From Zoogloea oryzae (GTDB taxonomy: Bacteria > Pseudomonadota > Gammaproteobacteria > Burkholderiales > Rhodocyclaceae): DNA of 64,000 nucleotides. Location: contig NZ_BSPX01000002.1 in assembly GCF_030161255.1 (NCBI RefSeq), positions 102,939-166,938 on the forward strand, given 5' to 3'. Every line of letters starts with the position of its first letter. Positions within the stretch are counted from its first letter, which is position 1. Of this stretch, positions 52,794 to 60,276 are shown in pieces. The translations under genes and the position numbers were made by a program. The notes under the pieces were generated by a model. That model saw only the letters and a program-made list of their open reading frames with translations, ran no database searches and was not told the DNA's origin.

Positions 52794-53072
52794 TCAGTGG
52801 TAATCCAGATAGTCGAGCAGTTCCACGTTTCCGCCCTCGAAGCGGAACACAAGCCGCCAGTTGGCTTGCACCGTCATGGCAAGGAAGCCGGCGCGGTCTC
52901 CGGACAATGCGTGCAGGCGCCAGGACGGGCGGGCGAGGTCTTCCTGGCCCGCGGCGGCATTCAGCGCGGTCAGCATGTCCCGCAGGCGCTTGGCGTGAAT
53001 CGGCTGAATGCCAGCCTGCTTACCGGTCAGAAAGAAGGTTTCCAGCCCCTTGTGGCGGAACGAGACAATCAT
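52794..53072 (-). CDS. higB: HigB/RelE-type plasmid-maintenance toxin
   Basis: 92 residues. IVSFRHKGLETFFLTGK, KRLRDMLTALNAA, RLHALSGDRAGFLAMTVQ and NWRLVFRFEGG are the family core; RelE-like ribonuclease that cuts mRNA on the ribosome. A GAGGA element precedes the ATG. Toxin-first order with HigA downstream. Confidence 0.9.
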   Translation of the reverse strand: MIVSFRHKGLETFFLTGKQAGIQPIHAKRLRDMLTALNAAAGQEDLARPSWRLHALSGDRAGFLAMTVQANWRLVFRFEGGNVELLDYLDYH

Positions 53073-53077
53073 AAACC

Positions 53078-53094
53078 GTAAATCCTCGCTTTAC
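53078..53094. promoter_or_regulatory. Inverted repeat ahead of the second higBA pair
   Basis: GTAAA-TCCTCGC-TTTAC, five-base arms with seven between, overlaps the ribosome-site region upstream of the toxin ATG. Likely part of the autoregulatory operator, but short. Confidence 0.4.
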
Positions 53095-53103
53095 AATTCA
53101 CGC

Positions 53104-54468
53104 TCAGCCCACCACCCGCAGCCCCGGTGCCTGATCCTCGCCCGGCTGCTGGATGCCGGCCTGCTCCAGAATCCACGCCTCGATCTTCACGTGCCACATG
53201 CGCAGCAGATCGAGCGGCCGGCGCCGGTAGTGCTTCTCGGCCAGGGCCGACGGCTTGTGCCCCTGGATCTGGGCAACAACGCCGACAGGACATTCAACCC
53301 ACTCCGCCAGGGTGCCGAAGCTGCGGCGCAGATCATGCAGGGAGAACGGCGGCAGGCCGGCGGCTGCCATCGCATTCTTGTGGGGCTTCAGCGGCTCCTG
53401 CAGCCGGCCGGATGCCGCAGAGGGGCTGGAGAACACCCACGGCAGGGAAATCTTTTCCCCGTCCCGGATCACCGTCCTGCGCGGTAGCGCTGCAAGCAGT
53501 GCGGCCACGTAGGGCGTCAGCGGGATGACGCGCTGCCCCTCCACCTTGTCCCGGATCGTGAGGCTCTTCCACTGGAAGTCCACGTCCTCCCAGCGCAGGC
53601 CCGTCAGCTCCTCCCGGCGGGCGCCGGTGAGCAGCGCGGCCTGCAGATAGGCGGCATGCACCGGGTTGCCCAGCTGGCGGACGTGTTCGAACCACAGCGC
53701 CAGCTGCTCCCGCTGCAGGCTGTCGCCCTTCGCCTTGACCGCCTTCACGTGATCCTTCACCTCGGACGTGGTACAGGCATCCGGGCGGACGACGCCGACG
53801 TACTCGGGGCGCTCGGCGCACCAGTTCAGGAAGGCGCGCAGCAGGCGGAAGTTCTTCGCCGCCTCGGTCGCCCCGCGGGCGTTGTTCTCCTGCATCCAGA
53901 TGGTCACCCGCTCGGGCGTCAGATCCTTCAGGGGCTCGAGCAAGAGGGAATGCACCATGCCCGGCAGCGAGTATTCCCCCTGTCCCTTCTTCCGCCCCCG
54001 GGTGATCCGCTCGCCACCGGGCAGGATCGCCTTCTCGTGGTCGCGCTTGTGGGAGTCGCCCCACTTGTGGGAGCGGGCGGCCACGTAGGCGGCCCAGGCT
54101 TCGCCCACGGTCACGGCTTGGCGGCGTAACTCCTCCTTCTCGATGTCTGCCGCAGCCTGACGGGCAGCCTCGTCGACCTTGCGTGCCTCCACCTCCTGGC
54201 GCAGCACGTCCCGGGGGTCTTTCCCTTCGTCGATCATCCGCTGATACCGGCGAGCCTCCTCGCGGGCCGCCTCGATCGTCCACGCATCCACGCTGCCGAT
54301 GGTGATACGGATGTCCCGGTAGCCGAGACCACTTTGGAAGATGAAGCTTTTCGAGCCAGAGGCGCGGACACGAACCGCGAGTTGGGGGGCGTCCTCATCC
54401 CAAAGGAAGCCCTCTGACTTGGGCTTGAAGGCTGCGATGCGGGGAAGCGTAAGTCTTTGTCGGGGCAT
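53104..54468 (-). CDS. int: Tyrosine recombinase / phage-type integrase
   Basis: 454 residues. N-terminal arm-binding domain (LTLPRIAAFKPKSEGFLWD), core-binding region, and a catalytic domain with the family residues: first Arg in TGARREELTG, HDLRRSFGT (His-x-x-Arg), GHKPSALAEKHY (His and the nucleophile Tyr). ATG at 54468; the frame is open further up but without coding character. It lies 160 bases from attR. This recombinase should catalyse integration into the tRNA-Ile2 3' end. Confidence 0.93.
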   Translation of the reverse strand: MPRQRLTLPRIAAFKPKSEGFLWDEDAPQLAVRVRASGSKSFIFQSGLGYRDIRITIGSVDAWTIEAAREEARRYQRMIDEGKDPRDVLRQEVEARKVDEAARQAAADIEKEELRRQAVTVGEAWAAYVAARSHKWGDSHKRDHEKAILPGGERITRGRKKGQGEYSLPGMVHSLLLEPLKDLTPERVTIWMQENNARGATEAAKNFRLLRAFLNWCAERPEYVGVVRPDACTTSEVKDHVKAVKAKGDSLQREQLALWFEHVRQLGNPVHAAYLQAALLTGARREELTGLRWEDVDFQWKSLTIRDKVEGQRVIPLTPYVAALLAALPRRTVIRDGEKISLPWVFSSPSAASGRLQEPLKPHKNAMAAAGLPPFSLHDLRRSFGTLAEWVECPVGVVAQIQGHKPSALAEKHYRRRPLDLLRMWHVKIEAWILEQAGIQQPGEDQAPGLRVVG

Positions 54469-54480
54469 GACGGCGACCCT

Positions 54481-54501
54481 GGGAAGGACTGGGGAAGGAA
54501 T
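54481..54501 (+). repeat. Right copy of the 21-bp element-end repeat
   Basis: Same 21-base unit as 38547-38567 with one difference (T for A at the tenth base), 13 bases upstream of the integrase ATG. It may also let the recombinase repress its own gene. Confidence 0.6.
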
Positions 54502-54628
54502 AAAATCGATTTTCGTCCATTCCTGTCTATGATGCAACCAGATGGAAAAAGCCGAAAAACCCAGCATTTACGCCAATCTCAGAGGTTTTGAGGATTCTTG
54601 TCTATGCTTGTCAAACCCTCATTTTTGC

Positions 54629-54728
54629 CGACTCATAATCGCTTGGTCACAGGTTCAAGTCCTGTTGGGCCCACCATACGCATCAAGCACTTAGGCCAGC
54701 CTCACGAGGGCTGGCCTTTTGCTTTTGG
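54629..54728 (+). repeat. Right attachment repeat (attR) with duplicated terminator
   Basis: A 98/100 match to 38441-38540. It holds the tRNA 3' part from the anticodon stem to CCA, but not the 5' half, so it is not a functional tRNA. A copy of the terminator (54693-54726) follows. Confidence 0.92.
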
Positions 54729-54803
54729 CGGCTTCCGCACCGCCACGCCGGCCAAGCGGGGCCGCGCTGGTTATCATCTGCCTTTCGACCACGAGGCCCT
54801 GCC

Positions 54804-55577
54804 ATGCTGCTGCTCGCCATTGCCGACAACATCGGCACCATCACCCTCGACCGCGACCACCGGCGCAACGCCTTCTGCGAAGAGATGGTCCACGGATTCA
54901 CCGCGGCGCTGGAATCCTTCCGCTCGGCGGGGGTGCGTTGCGTGGTGCTGCGGGCGAAGCCGGGCAGCAAGGTGTGGTCGGCGGGGCACGACATCGACCA
55001 GTTGCCCGCCGCTGGGCTCGACCCGCTGGCCTGGCGCGATCCGATGCGGAAGCTGATCCGCGAGATCGAGCTGTTTCCGGCGCCGGTGATCGCGATGATC
55101 GAAGGCAGCGTGTGGGGCGGCGCCTGCGAAACCGTGTTCGCCTGCGACCTGATCGTGGCGGCCAGCGACGCCACCTTCGCCGCCACGCCGGCCCGCCTCA
55201 ACGTGCCCTACAACGTGGGCGGCCTGCTCACCTTCCTCAACGCCGCGCCGCTCAACATCGCCAAGGAGATGCTGTTCACCGCCGATCCGCTGTCGGTGGA
55301 GCGCCTGTGCAGCCTGGGCGTGATCAACAAGGTGGTGGACAAGGCCGAACTCGAGACCGTCACCTACGCCATGGCCCACCGCATCGCCGCCAATGCGCCG
55401 CTGTCCATCGCGGTGATGAAGGAGCAGCTGCGCATCCTGGCCGGCGCCCACACCATGTCGCCGGAGGACTTCGAGCGCATCCAGGGCCTGCGCCGGGTGG
55501 TGTACAACAGCCGCGATTACGCCGAGGGCGTGCAGGCCTTCCGGGAGAAGCGCAAGCCGGTGTTCAGGGGCGAATAG
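54804..55577 (+). CDS. scpB: Methylmalonyl-CoA decarboxylase
   Basis: Crotonase-superfamily enzyme, 257 residues, converting methylmalonyl-CoA to propionyl-CoA. It matches E. coli ScpB (YgfG) through most of its length: GSKVWSAGHDI, FPAPVIAMIEGSVWGGA, PYNVGG, ERIQGLRRVVYNS and EKRKPVF. Substrate assignment by these ScpB-specific stretches; a general enoyl-CoA hydratase is the alternative. First host gene after the element. Confidence 0.85.
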   Translation: MLLLAIADNIGTITLDRDHRRNAFCEEMVHGFTAALESFRSAGVRCVVLRAKPGSKVWSAGHDIDQLPAAGLDPLAWRDPMRKLIREIELFPAPVIAMIEGSVWGGACETVFACDLIVAASDATFAATPARLNVPYNVGGLLTFLNAAPLNIAKEMLFTADPLSVERLCSLGVINKVVDKAELETVTYAMAHRIAANAPLSIAVMKEQLRILAGAHTMSPEDFERIQGLRRVVYNSRDYAEGVQAFREKRKPVFRGE

Positions 55578-55657
55578 CCCCCGCCCGCTACGTGCGCAAG
55601 CGTACGGCGGCGCGGGCCTGATCGGCGTAGAGTCAAGGCTTGACCAGGGCTCTTCCG

Positions 55658-58423
55658 ATGAAGCCATCGCGCCTGCGCGCCCATTTCGTCTCCCGCCTGC
55701 AGCGGCGCCGCGCCGCCCGGCACTTCCTGCGCCATTTCAGCTTCGAACTGTTCCGCCACGCGCCGGTCAGCAAGACGGTGCCGCCGGATCTGGCGCGCAC
55801 CCTCACCGCTGCCGCCACCGAAGCGCCGGATCAGCTGCTCGCCCGCCTGCACAGCCATCCGGACGGGCTCGACGCCCAGCAGGCGGCCCGCATCCGCCGG
55901 CGCACCGGCGAGAACGTGGTCCTCCACGAGAAGCCCCTGCCCGCTTGGCTGCATCTGTGGCATTGCTACGTCGATCCCTTCAACCTGCTGCTGTCGGTGC
56001 TCGCCGCGGCGTCGTGGTATTCGGGCGACCTGAAGGCGACCACCGTGATCGGCTGCATGGTGGTGCTGTCCACGCTGATCCGCTTCGTCCAGGAGCGGCG
56101 CTCCAGCCGCGCCGCCGACGCCCTGAAGGCGATGGTGAGCAGCACGGCCACGGTGCTGCGACGGCAGACCGACGACCCCGCCGCCCCGGTCGAGACGCGC
56201 CACGTGGAGGTGGAAGGGCGCAACGTGCGCTGCGTCGAGATCGCCCCCCGCGAGCTGGTACCCGGCGACATCGTGGTGCTGTCGGCGGGGGATCTGGTGC
56301 CTGCCGACCTGCGCCTGCTGTCGGCCCGGGATCTCTTCGTGGGCCAGGGCGCGATGACCGGCGAGGCCCTGCCGGTCGAGAAGTTCGACACCCAGCGCCG
56401 CGCCACCGCAGCCAGCCCGCTGGAGATGGACAGCCTCGCCTTCATGGGCACCACCGTGCTCAGCGGCTCGGCCACCGGCGTGGTGCTCGCCACCGGTGCC
56501 CAAACCTACTTTGGCACCCTGGCCGACCGGGTCGCCGCTGTCGAGCAGACGCCCACCGCCTTCCAGGCCGGCGTGAACAAGGTGAGCTGGCTGCTGATCC
56601 GCTTCATGGCGGTGATGACGCCCATCGTCTTCGTCACCAACGGCCTCACCAAGGGCGACTGGCTGGAGGCCGGACTTTTTGCCATGTCGGTGGCCATCGG
56701 CCTCACGCCGGAGATGCTGCCGATGGTGGTCACCTCCACCCTCGCCAAGGGCGCGGTGCTGCTGTCGCGGCGCAAGGTGATCGTCAAGCGGCTGGACGCG
56801 ATCCAGAACTTCGGGGCGATGGACGTGCTGTGCACCGACAAGACTGGCACCCTCACCCAGGACCACATCGTCCTGCAGCGCCACACCGACATCGACGGGC
56901 AGGACTCCCTTGAAGTGCTGGAATACGCCTGGCTCAACAGCCACTACCAGACCGGCCTCAAGAACCTCCTCGACGTGGCCGTGCTGGCCAGGGGCGACGA
57001 GCTGGGCGGGCTCGATCCGGCGCGGGATTTCCGCAAGGTGGATGAGATCCCCTTCGACTTCCAGCGCCGTCGCATGTCGGTGGTGGTGGCCCGGCAGGAT
57101 GGCGGCGACCCGCAGCACCTGCTGATCTGCAAGGGCGCCATCGAGGAGATGCTGGCCGCCTGCAGCACGGTGCGCCGCGGCGATGCCACCGAGCCCCTGA
57201 CGCCCGAGCTGCTCGCCCACATCCGCGCGCAGACCGACACCCTCAACGCCGACGGCCTGCGGGTGGTGGGCGTGGCAACCAAGCCCCTGCCGCCGGGCCA
57301 GGATCGCTGCAGCGTGGCCGACGAGGCCGGTCTCACCCTCGCCGGCTACGTCGCCTTCCTCGACCCGCCCAAGGACAGCGCCGCGCCGGCCCTCGCCAGC
57401 CTGCGCGCCAACGGCATCACCGCCAAGGTGCTCACCGGCGACAACGCGCTCGTCACCGCGCGGGTGTGCCGGGAGGTCGGGCTCGATGTCGCCGGCACCC
57501 TGCAGGGCAGCCAGGTGGCCGGGATGGACGACGCCGCGCTGGCCCAGGCGGTGGAAGCCACCACCGTCTTCGCCAAGCTGTCGCCCCTCGACAAGGAGCG
57601 CGTGGTGCGGGCGCTGCGGGCCAACGGGCACGTGGTGGGCTTTCTCGGCGACGGCATCAACGACGCCCCGGCGCTGCACGCGGCGGACATCGGCATCTCG
57701 GTGGATAGCGCCGCCGACATCGCCAAGGACACCGCCGACATCATCCTGCTCGAGAAGAGCCTGATGGTGCTGGCCGACGGCGTGCGCGAGGGCCGCAAGA
57801 CCTTCGCCAACATGCTCAAGTACATCCGGATGACGGCCAGCTCCAACTTCGGCAACGTGTTCTCGGTGCTGGTGGCGAGCGTGTTCCTGCCCTTCCTGCC
57901 GATGCTGCCCATGCACCTGCTGCTGCAGAACCTGCTCTACGACATCTCCCAGACCGGCATCCCCTTCGACAACGTGGATGAGGAATCCCTGCGCACGCCC
58001 CAGCACTGGAACGTGGAAGGGCTGGGGCGCTTCATGCTGTGCTTCGGGCCGATCAGCTCGATCTTCGATCTGCTCACCTTCGGGCTGATGTGGTTCGTCT
58101 TCCATGCCACCACGCCGGCCGCCCAGACGCTGTTCCAGTCCGGCTGGTTCGTCGAGGGGCTGCTCTCCCAGACGCTGGTGGTGCATATGATCCGCACCCG
58201 CAAGCTGCCCTTTGTGGAGAGCCGCCCTGCCCTGCCCCTGGCGGCGATGACGGCATTCACGGTGCTCACCGGTATCGCCATCGTGATGGGGCCGCTGGCG
58301 CACTACTTCCGGCTCACGGCGCTGCCCGGCGCCTACTTCGGCTGGCTGGCGGCCATTTTGCTGGGCTACGCCGCGCTGATCCAGGCCATGAAGGGCTGGT
58401 ACGGCCGGCGCTTCGGCTGGTGA
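55658..58423 (+). CDS. mgtA: Magnesium-transporting P-type ATPase (MgtA type)
   Basis: 921 residues, P3B-type ATPase that brings Mg2+ into the cell. Actuator TGEALPVEK (near 233), phosphorylation DKTGTLTQD (near 393), hinge GDGINDAPAL (near 664), about ten membrane segments, and the MgtA-type C-terminal stretch QTGIPFDNVDEE. A TTG at 55640 would add six residues. I see no MgtL-like leader ORF or clear riboswitch in the 80 bases upstream. Confidence 0.94.
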   Translation: MKPSRLRAHFVSRLQRRRAARHFLRHFSFELFRHAPVSKTVPPDLARTLTAAATEAPDQLLARLHSHPDGLDAQQAARIRRRTGENVVLHEKPLPAWLHLWHCYVDPFNLLLSVLAAASWYSGDLKATTVIGCMVVLSTLIRFVQERRSSRAADALKAMVSSTATVLRRQTDDPAAPVETRHVEVEGRNVRCVEIAPRELVPGDIVVLSAGDLVPADLRLLSARDLFVGQGAMTGEALPVEKFDTQRRATAASPLEMDSLAFMGTTVLSGSATGVVLATGAQTYFGTLADRVAAVEQTPTAFQAGVNKVSWLLIRFMAVMTPIVFVTNGLTKGDWLEAGLFAMSVAIGLTPEMLPMVVTSTLAKGAVLLSRRKVIVKRLDAIQNFGAMDVLCTDKTGTLTQDHIVLQRHTDIDGQDSLEVLEYAWLNSHYQTGLKNLLDVAVLARGDELGGLDPARDFRKVDEIPFDFQRRRMSVVVARQDGGDPQHLLICKGAIEEMLAACSTVRRGDATEPLTPELLAHIRAQTDTLNADGLRVVGVATKPLPPGQDRCSVADEAGLTLAGYVAFLDPPKDSAAPALASLRANGITAKVLTGDNALVTARVCREVGLDVAGTLQGSQVAGMDDAALAQAVEATTVFAKLSPLDKERVVRALRANGHVVGFLGDGINDAPALHAADIGISVDSAADIAKDTADIILLEKSLMVLADGVREGRKTFANMLKYIRMTASSNFGNVFSVLVASVFLPFLPMLPMHLLLQNLLYDISQTGIPFDNVDEESLRTPQHWNVEGLGRFMLCFGPISSIFDLLTFGLMWFVFHATTPAAQTLFQSGWFVEGLLSQTLVVHMIRTRKLPFVESRPALPLAAMTAFTVLTGIAIVMGPLAHYFRLTALPGAYFGWLAAILLGYAALIQAMKGWYGRRFGW

Positions 58424-58434
58424 GCGGGGCAATA

Positions 58435-58460
58435 CAAAAAAGCCAGGCGCTGGCCTGGCT
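58435..58460. terminator. Terminator between mgtA and the deacetylase gene
   Basis: AGCCAGGC-GCTG-GCCTGGCT (58441-58460) preceded by AAAAAA. On the minus strand it is a hairpin followed by TTTTTTG, so it best serves the deacetylase gene and also separates the convergent pair. Confidence 0.75.
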
Positions 58461-58484
58461 TATTCGTGTCACGGCGAAAGACGA

Positions 58485-59528
58485 TCAGCCGCGCCCGGCC
58501 AGCCGCTTGAGGAAGTCCGAAAAGCCGCTCATCTCGGCCTCGAACTCCAGCGCGTGGATGCGCTCGCCGTCCAGGAAGCGCGGCAGGTAGGAGACATCCC
58601 GGCCCGTCGCCGTGTCGATCAGGCCCGGCAGACAGGTGGTGGCGGACTTGACGCCGATCTCCTGCAGCGCGGCGTGGGCGTTGTGGTCGTAGTCGCCGCT
58701 GGGGTAGCAGTAGTGGCGCGGCTCCGGCAGCCCCTGGCCGCGGATCACGGCGGCGCAGGCGGCAAGGTCGTCCTTCAGGCGCTGGGGCACGCCCACCGGG
58801 TAGAGGTGCACGTGGCCGTGGAGCTCGATGGCGCAGCCCAGGCCCGGGATGCGGGCCAGTTCGTCCGGGGTCATGTAGTCGAAACGACGCGAGCCAAGAT
58901 CCAGCTCGGCAGCGCTCACGCCCACCGCAGCAGCAAAGCGCTCGACCAGCGCCCGGTTGGCGGCCGGGTCGGCGATGGCGTCGAGCTGTTCGACCAGGGC
59001 CTCCACCAGCCTGCGCGTGGCCGGGCGATCAGCCAGCACATGATGGCCATCGATGCCGGGGCCGAAGCCGGCCAGATCGATCTCGGACTTGCCGGATTTC
59101 CAGAGGATGTAGTTGAGCACCACCGGCGGGATCGGATTGCCGCGCTCGAAATACTGGGTGCACAGGTAAAGGGTGGAGGGCACACCGTGGCGGGCGAGCA
59201 CCGGCAGCAGGGCCTGATAGGTGGAATACCAGCCGTCGTCGAAGGTCAGCACCACCGGCAGCGCGGGCCGGGCCTGGGGCGTGGCAAGACCATCCACCGC
59301 CGCATCCAGCGGCACCACGGTGAAGCCCTTGTCCTTCAGCCAGCGCACGCGGGCGTCCAGGTGTTCGGCCGAGCAGAACAGCAGCGGGTTGAACTGGCGC
59401 TCGTCGCCGATGTTGCCCCCGTGGTAGCACAGGATGCGCAGCTTCGAACGGGTGAGGCGACGGGAGAGACCGAACAGGCCCAGCGCGCGCGCGAGCCACA
59501 GCACAGAGAGTTTGAGCGTCTTTTTCAT
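58485..59528 (-). CDS. NodB-domain polysaccharide deacetylase family protein
   Basis: 347 residues. N-terminal hydrophobic/basic segment (possible membrane anchor), then LRILCYHGG, the NodB motif VLTFDDGWYST, and later CYPSGDYDH, which carries the second motif of the family. These metal-dependent enzymes remove N-acetyl groups from surface sugars; the substrate is unknown. Convergent with mgtA. Confidence 0.85.
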   Translation of the reverse strand: MKKTLKLSVLWLARALGLFGLSRRLTRSKLRILCYHGGNIGDERQFNPLLFCSAEHLDARVRWLKDKGFTVVPLDAAVDGLATPQARPALPVVLTFDDGWYSTYQALLPVLARHGVPSTLYLCTQYFERGNPIPPVVLNYILWKSGKSEIDLAGFGPGIDGHHVLADRPATRRLVEALVEQLDAIADPAANRALVERFAAAVGVSAAELDLGSRRFDYMTPDELARIPGLGCAIELHGHVHLYPVGVPQRLKDDLAACAAVIRGQGLPEPRHYCYPSGDYDHNAHAALQEIGVKSATTCLPGLIDTATGRDVSYLPRFLDGERIHALEFEAEMSGFSDFLKRLAGRG

Positions 59529-59928
59529 GCGGATCGATTGACCATCACGCCGGCCTGCGCCAGCGACTGCGCACTGTAGCAGAGTCTCGCCGACGGCCGG
59601 GTGCGCAAGGGCACGCCGCCATGCAGATCAGGTGTGAAAAGGTGAACATCCGGCGTTCGATCGGCCGAATGGCACTGCCCGGCATGGGCCAGGACGGGAA
59701 CGGAGCGGGGAGGAAGAAAAATGCGACCGCCGGAAGAGGATTGCTGCCTGGAGGCCTCCCCGGCGGTCAGCGCAAACCCGATACGGGTATGGAGGAGTTA
59801 TCACCTTAACGACAGATGAATCCGATTCCTTTAGCCACCAGGATCAAAAACTTTCGTGTCGCGACCGGCCGGCCGGGCATACGCCCCGAGGCTGGCGGCC
59901 CGGCAGGCCTTGGCGTAGAGTTGGAAGA
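59529..59928. other. Intergenic stretch without a convincing gene
   Basis: About 400 bases between the divergent deacetylase and dgkA genes. A 62-codon frame at 59621-59809 is Gly/Arg-rich and has no ribosome site, so I do not call it. I see no clear promoter, RNA or repeat. Confidence 0.6.
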
Positions 59929-60273
59929 ATGAAAGGACAAGGATTCCTGCGCCGCTTCGGCTATGCCCGTAGCGGCATCGCCGTGGCCTTCCGGCGCGAG
60001 CGCAGCATGCGCACTCACGGCGTGGCCGTGGTGGCGGTGGTCATCTTCCTCACCCTCACCGGCGCCCCGGCCGTGTGGTGGGCGCTGATCGGGCTGGCCG
60101 TCGGGCTCGTGCTGGTGGCCGAGATGGCCAACACCGCCATCGAAACCCTGGCCGACCGCCTCCACCCCGGCCAGCACCCGGAGATCGGCGTGGTCAAGGA
60201 TGTGGCCGCTGGCGCGGTGCTGGTGGCCACCCTCGTGGCAATCGTGGTCGGCGTGGCCTATCTGCTGCGCTAG
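59929..60273 (+). CDS. dgkA: Diacylglycerol kinase, prokaryotic type
   Basis: 114-residue inner-membrane kinase with three transmembrane helices, recycling diacylglycerol to phosphatidic acid. Catalytic motif EMANTAIETLADR (near 65-77) is typical. GGAAG close to the ATG is the likely ribosome site. It ends three bases before the stop codon of the convergent cytochrome gene. Confidence 0.93.
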   Translation: MKGQGFLRRFGYARSGIAVAFRRERSMRTHGVAVVAVVIFLTLTGAPAVWWALIGLAVGLVLVAEMANTAIETLADRLHPGQHPEIGVVKDVAAGAVLVATLVAIVVGVAYLLR

Positions 60274-60276
60274 GCG

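Larger units (their letters stand above)
38441..54728. mobile_element. Integrated 16.2-kb phage-satellite-like element with a tail module
   Basis: The element is bounded by 100-base direct repeats (38441-38540 and 54629-54728, constant offset 16188, two mismatches) that begin in the anticodon stem of tRNA-Ile2 and run through its terminator. It encodes a tyrosine recombinase next to the right end, two HigBA-type pairs, AlpA-like and winged-helix proteins, an OB-fold protein, a phage-replication-type protein and tail genes. Capsid, portal, large terminase and lysis genes are absent. Intact ends and intact reading frames suggest it may still excise. Codon use looks less G/C-biased than in the host genes on either side. 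Confidence 0.9.

Noticed and set aside
54629..54676. Second tRNA gene at the right end of the element
   Set aside because: Only the 3' part from the anticodon stem is present; the acceptor 5' strand and D arm are missing.
38441..54728. Element read as an R- or F-type tailocin
   Set aside because: No tube, sheath, tail fibre, holin or endolysin is seen, and it has integrase and replication genes, which tailocins do not need.
38441..54728. Element read as an integrative conjugative element
   Set aside because: No relaxase, coupling protein or type IV secretion genes are present.
55517..58432. A 971-codon open frame opposite mgtA
   Set aside because: Shadow of a clear P-type ATPase; composition is dominated by Gly, Arg, His and Gln as expected of antisense frames.
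59621..59809. 62-codon ORF in the gap upstream of dgkA
   Set aside because: No ribosome site, Gly/Arg-rich low-complexity product, no neighbour support.
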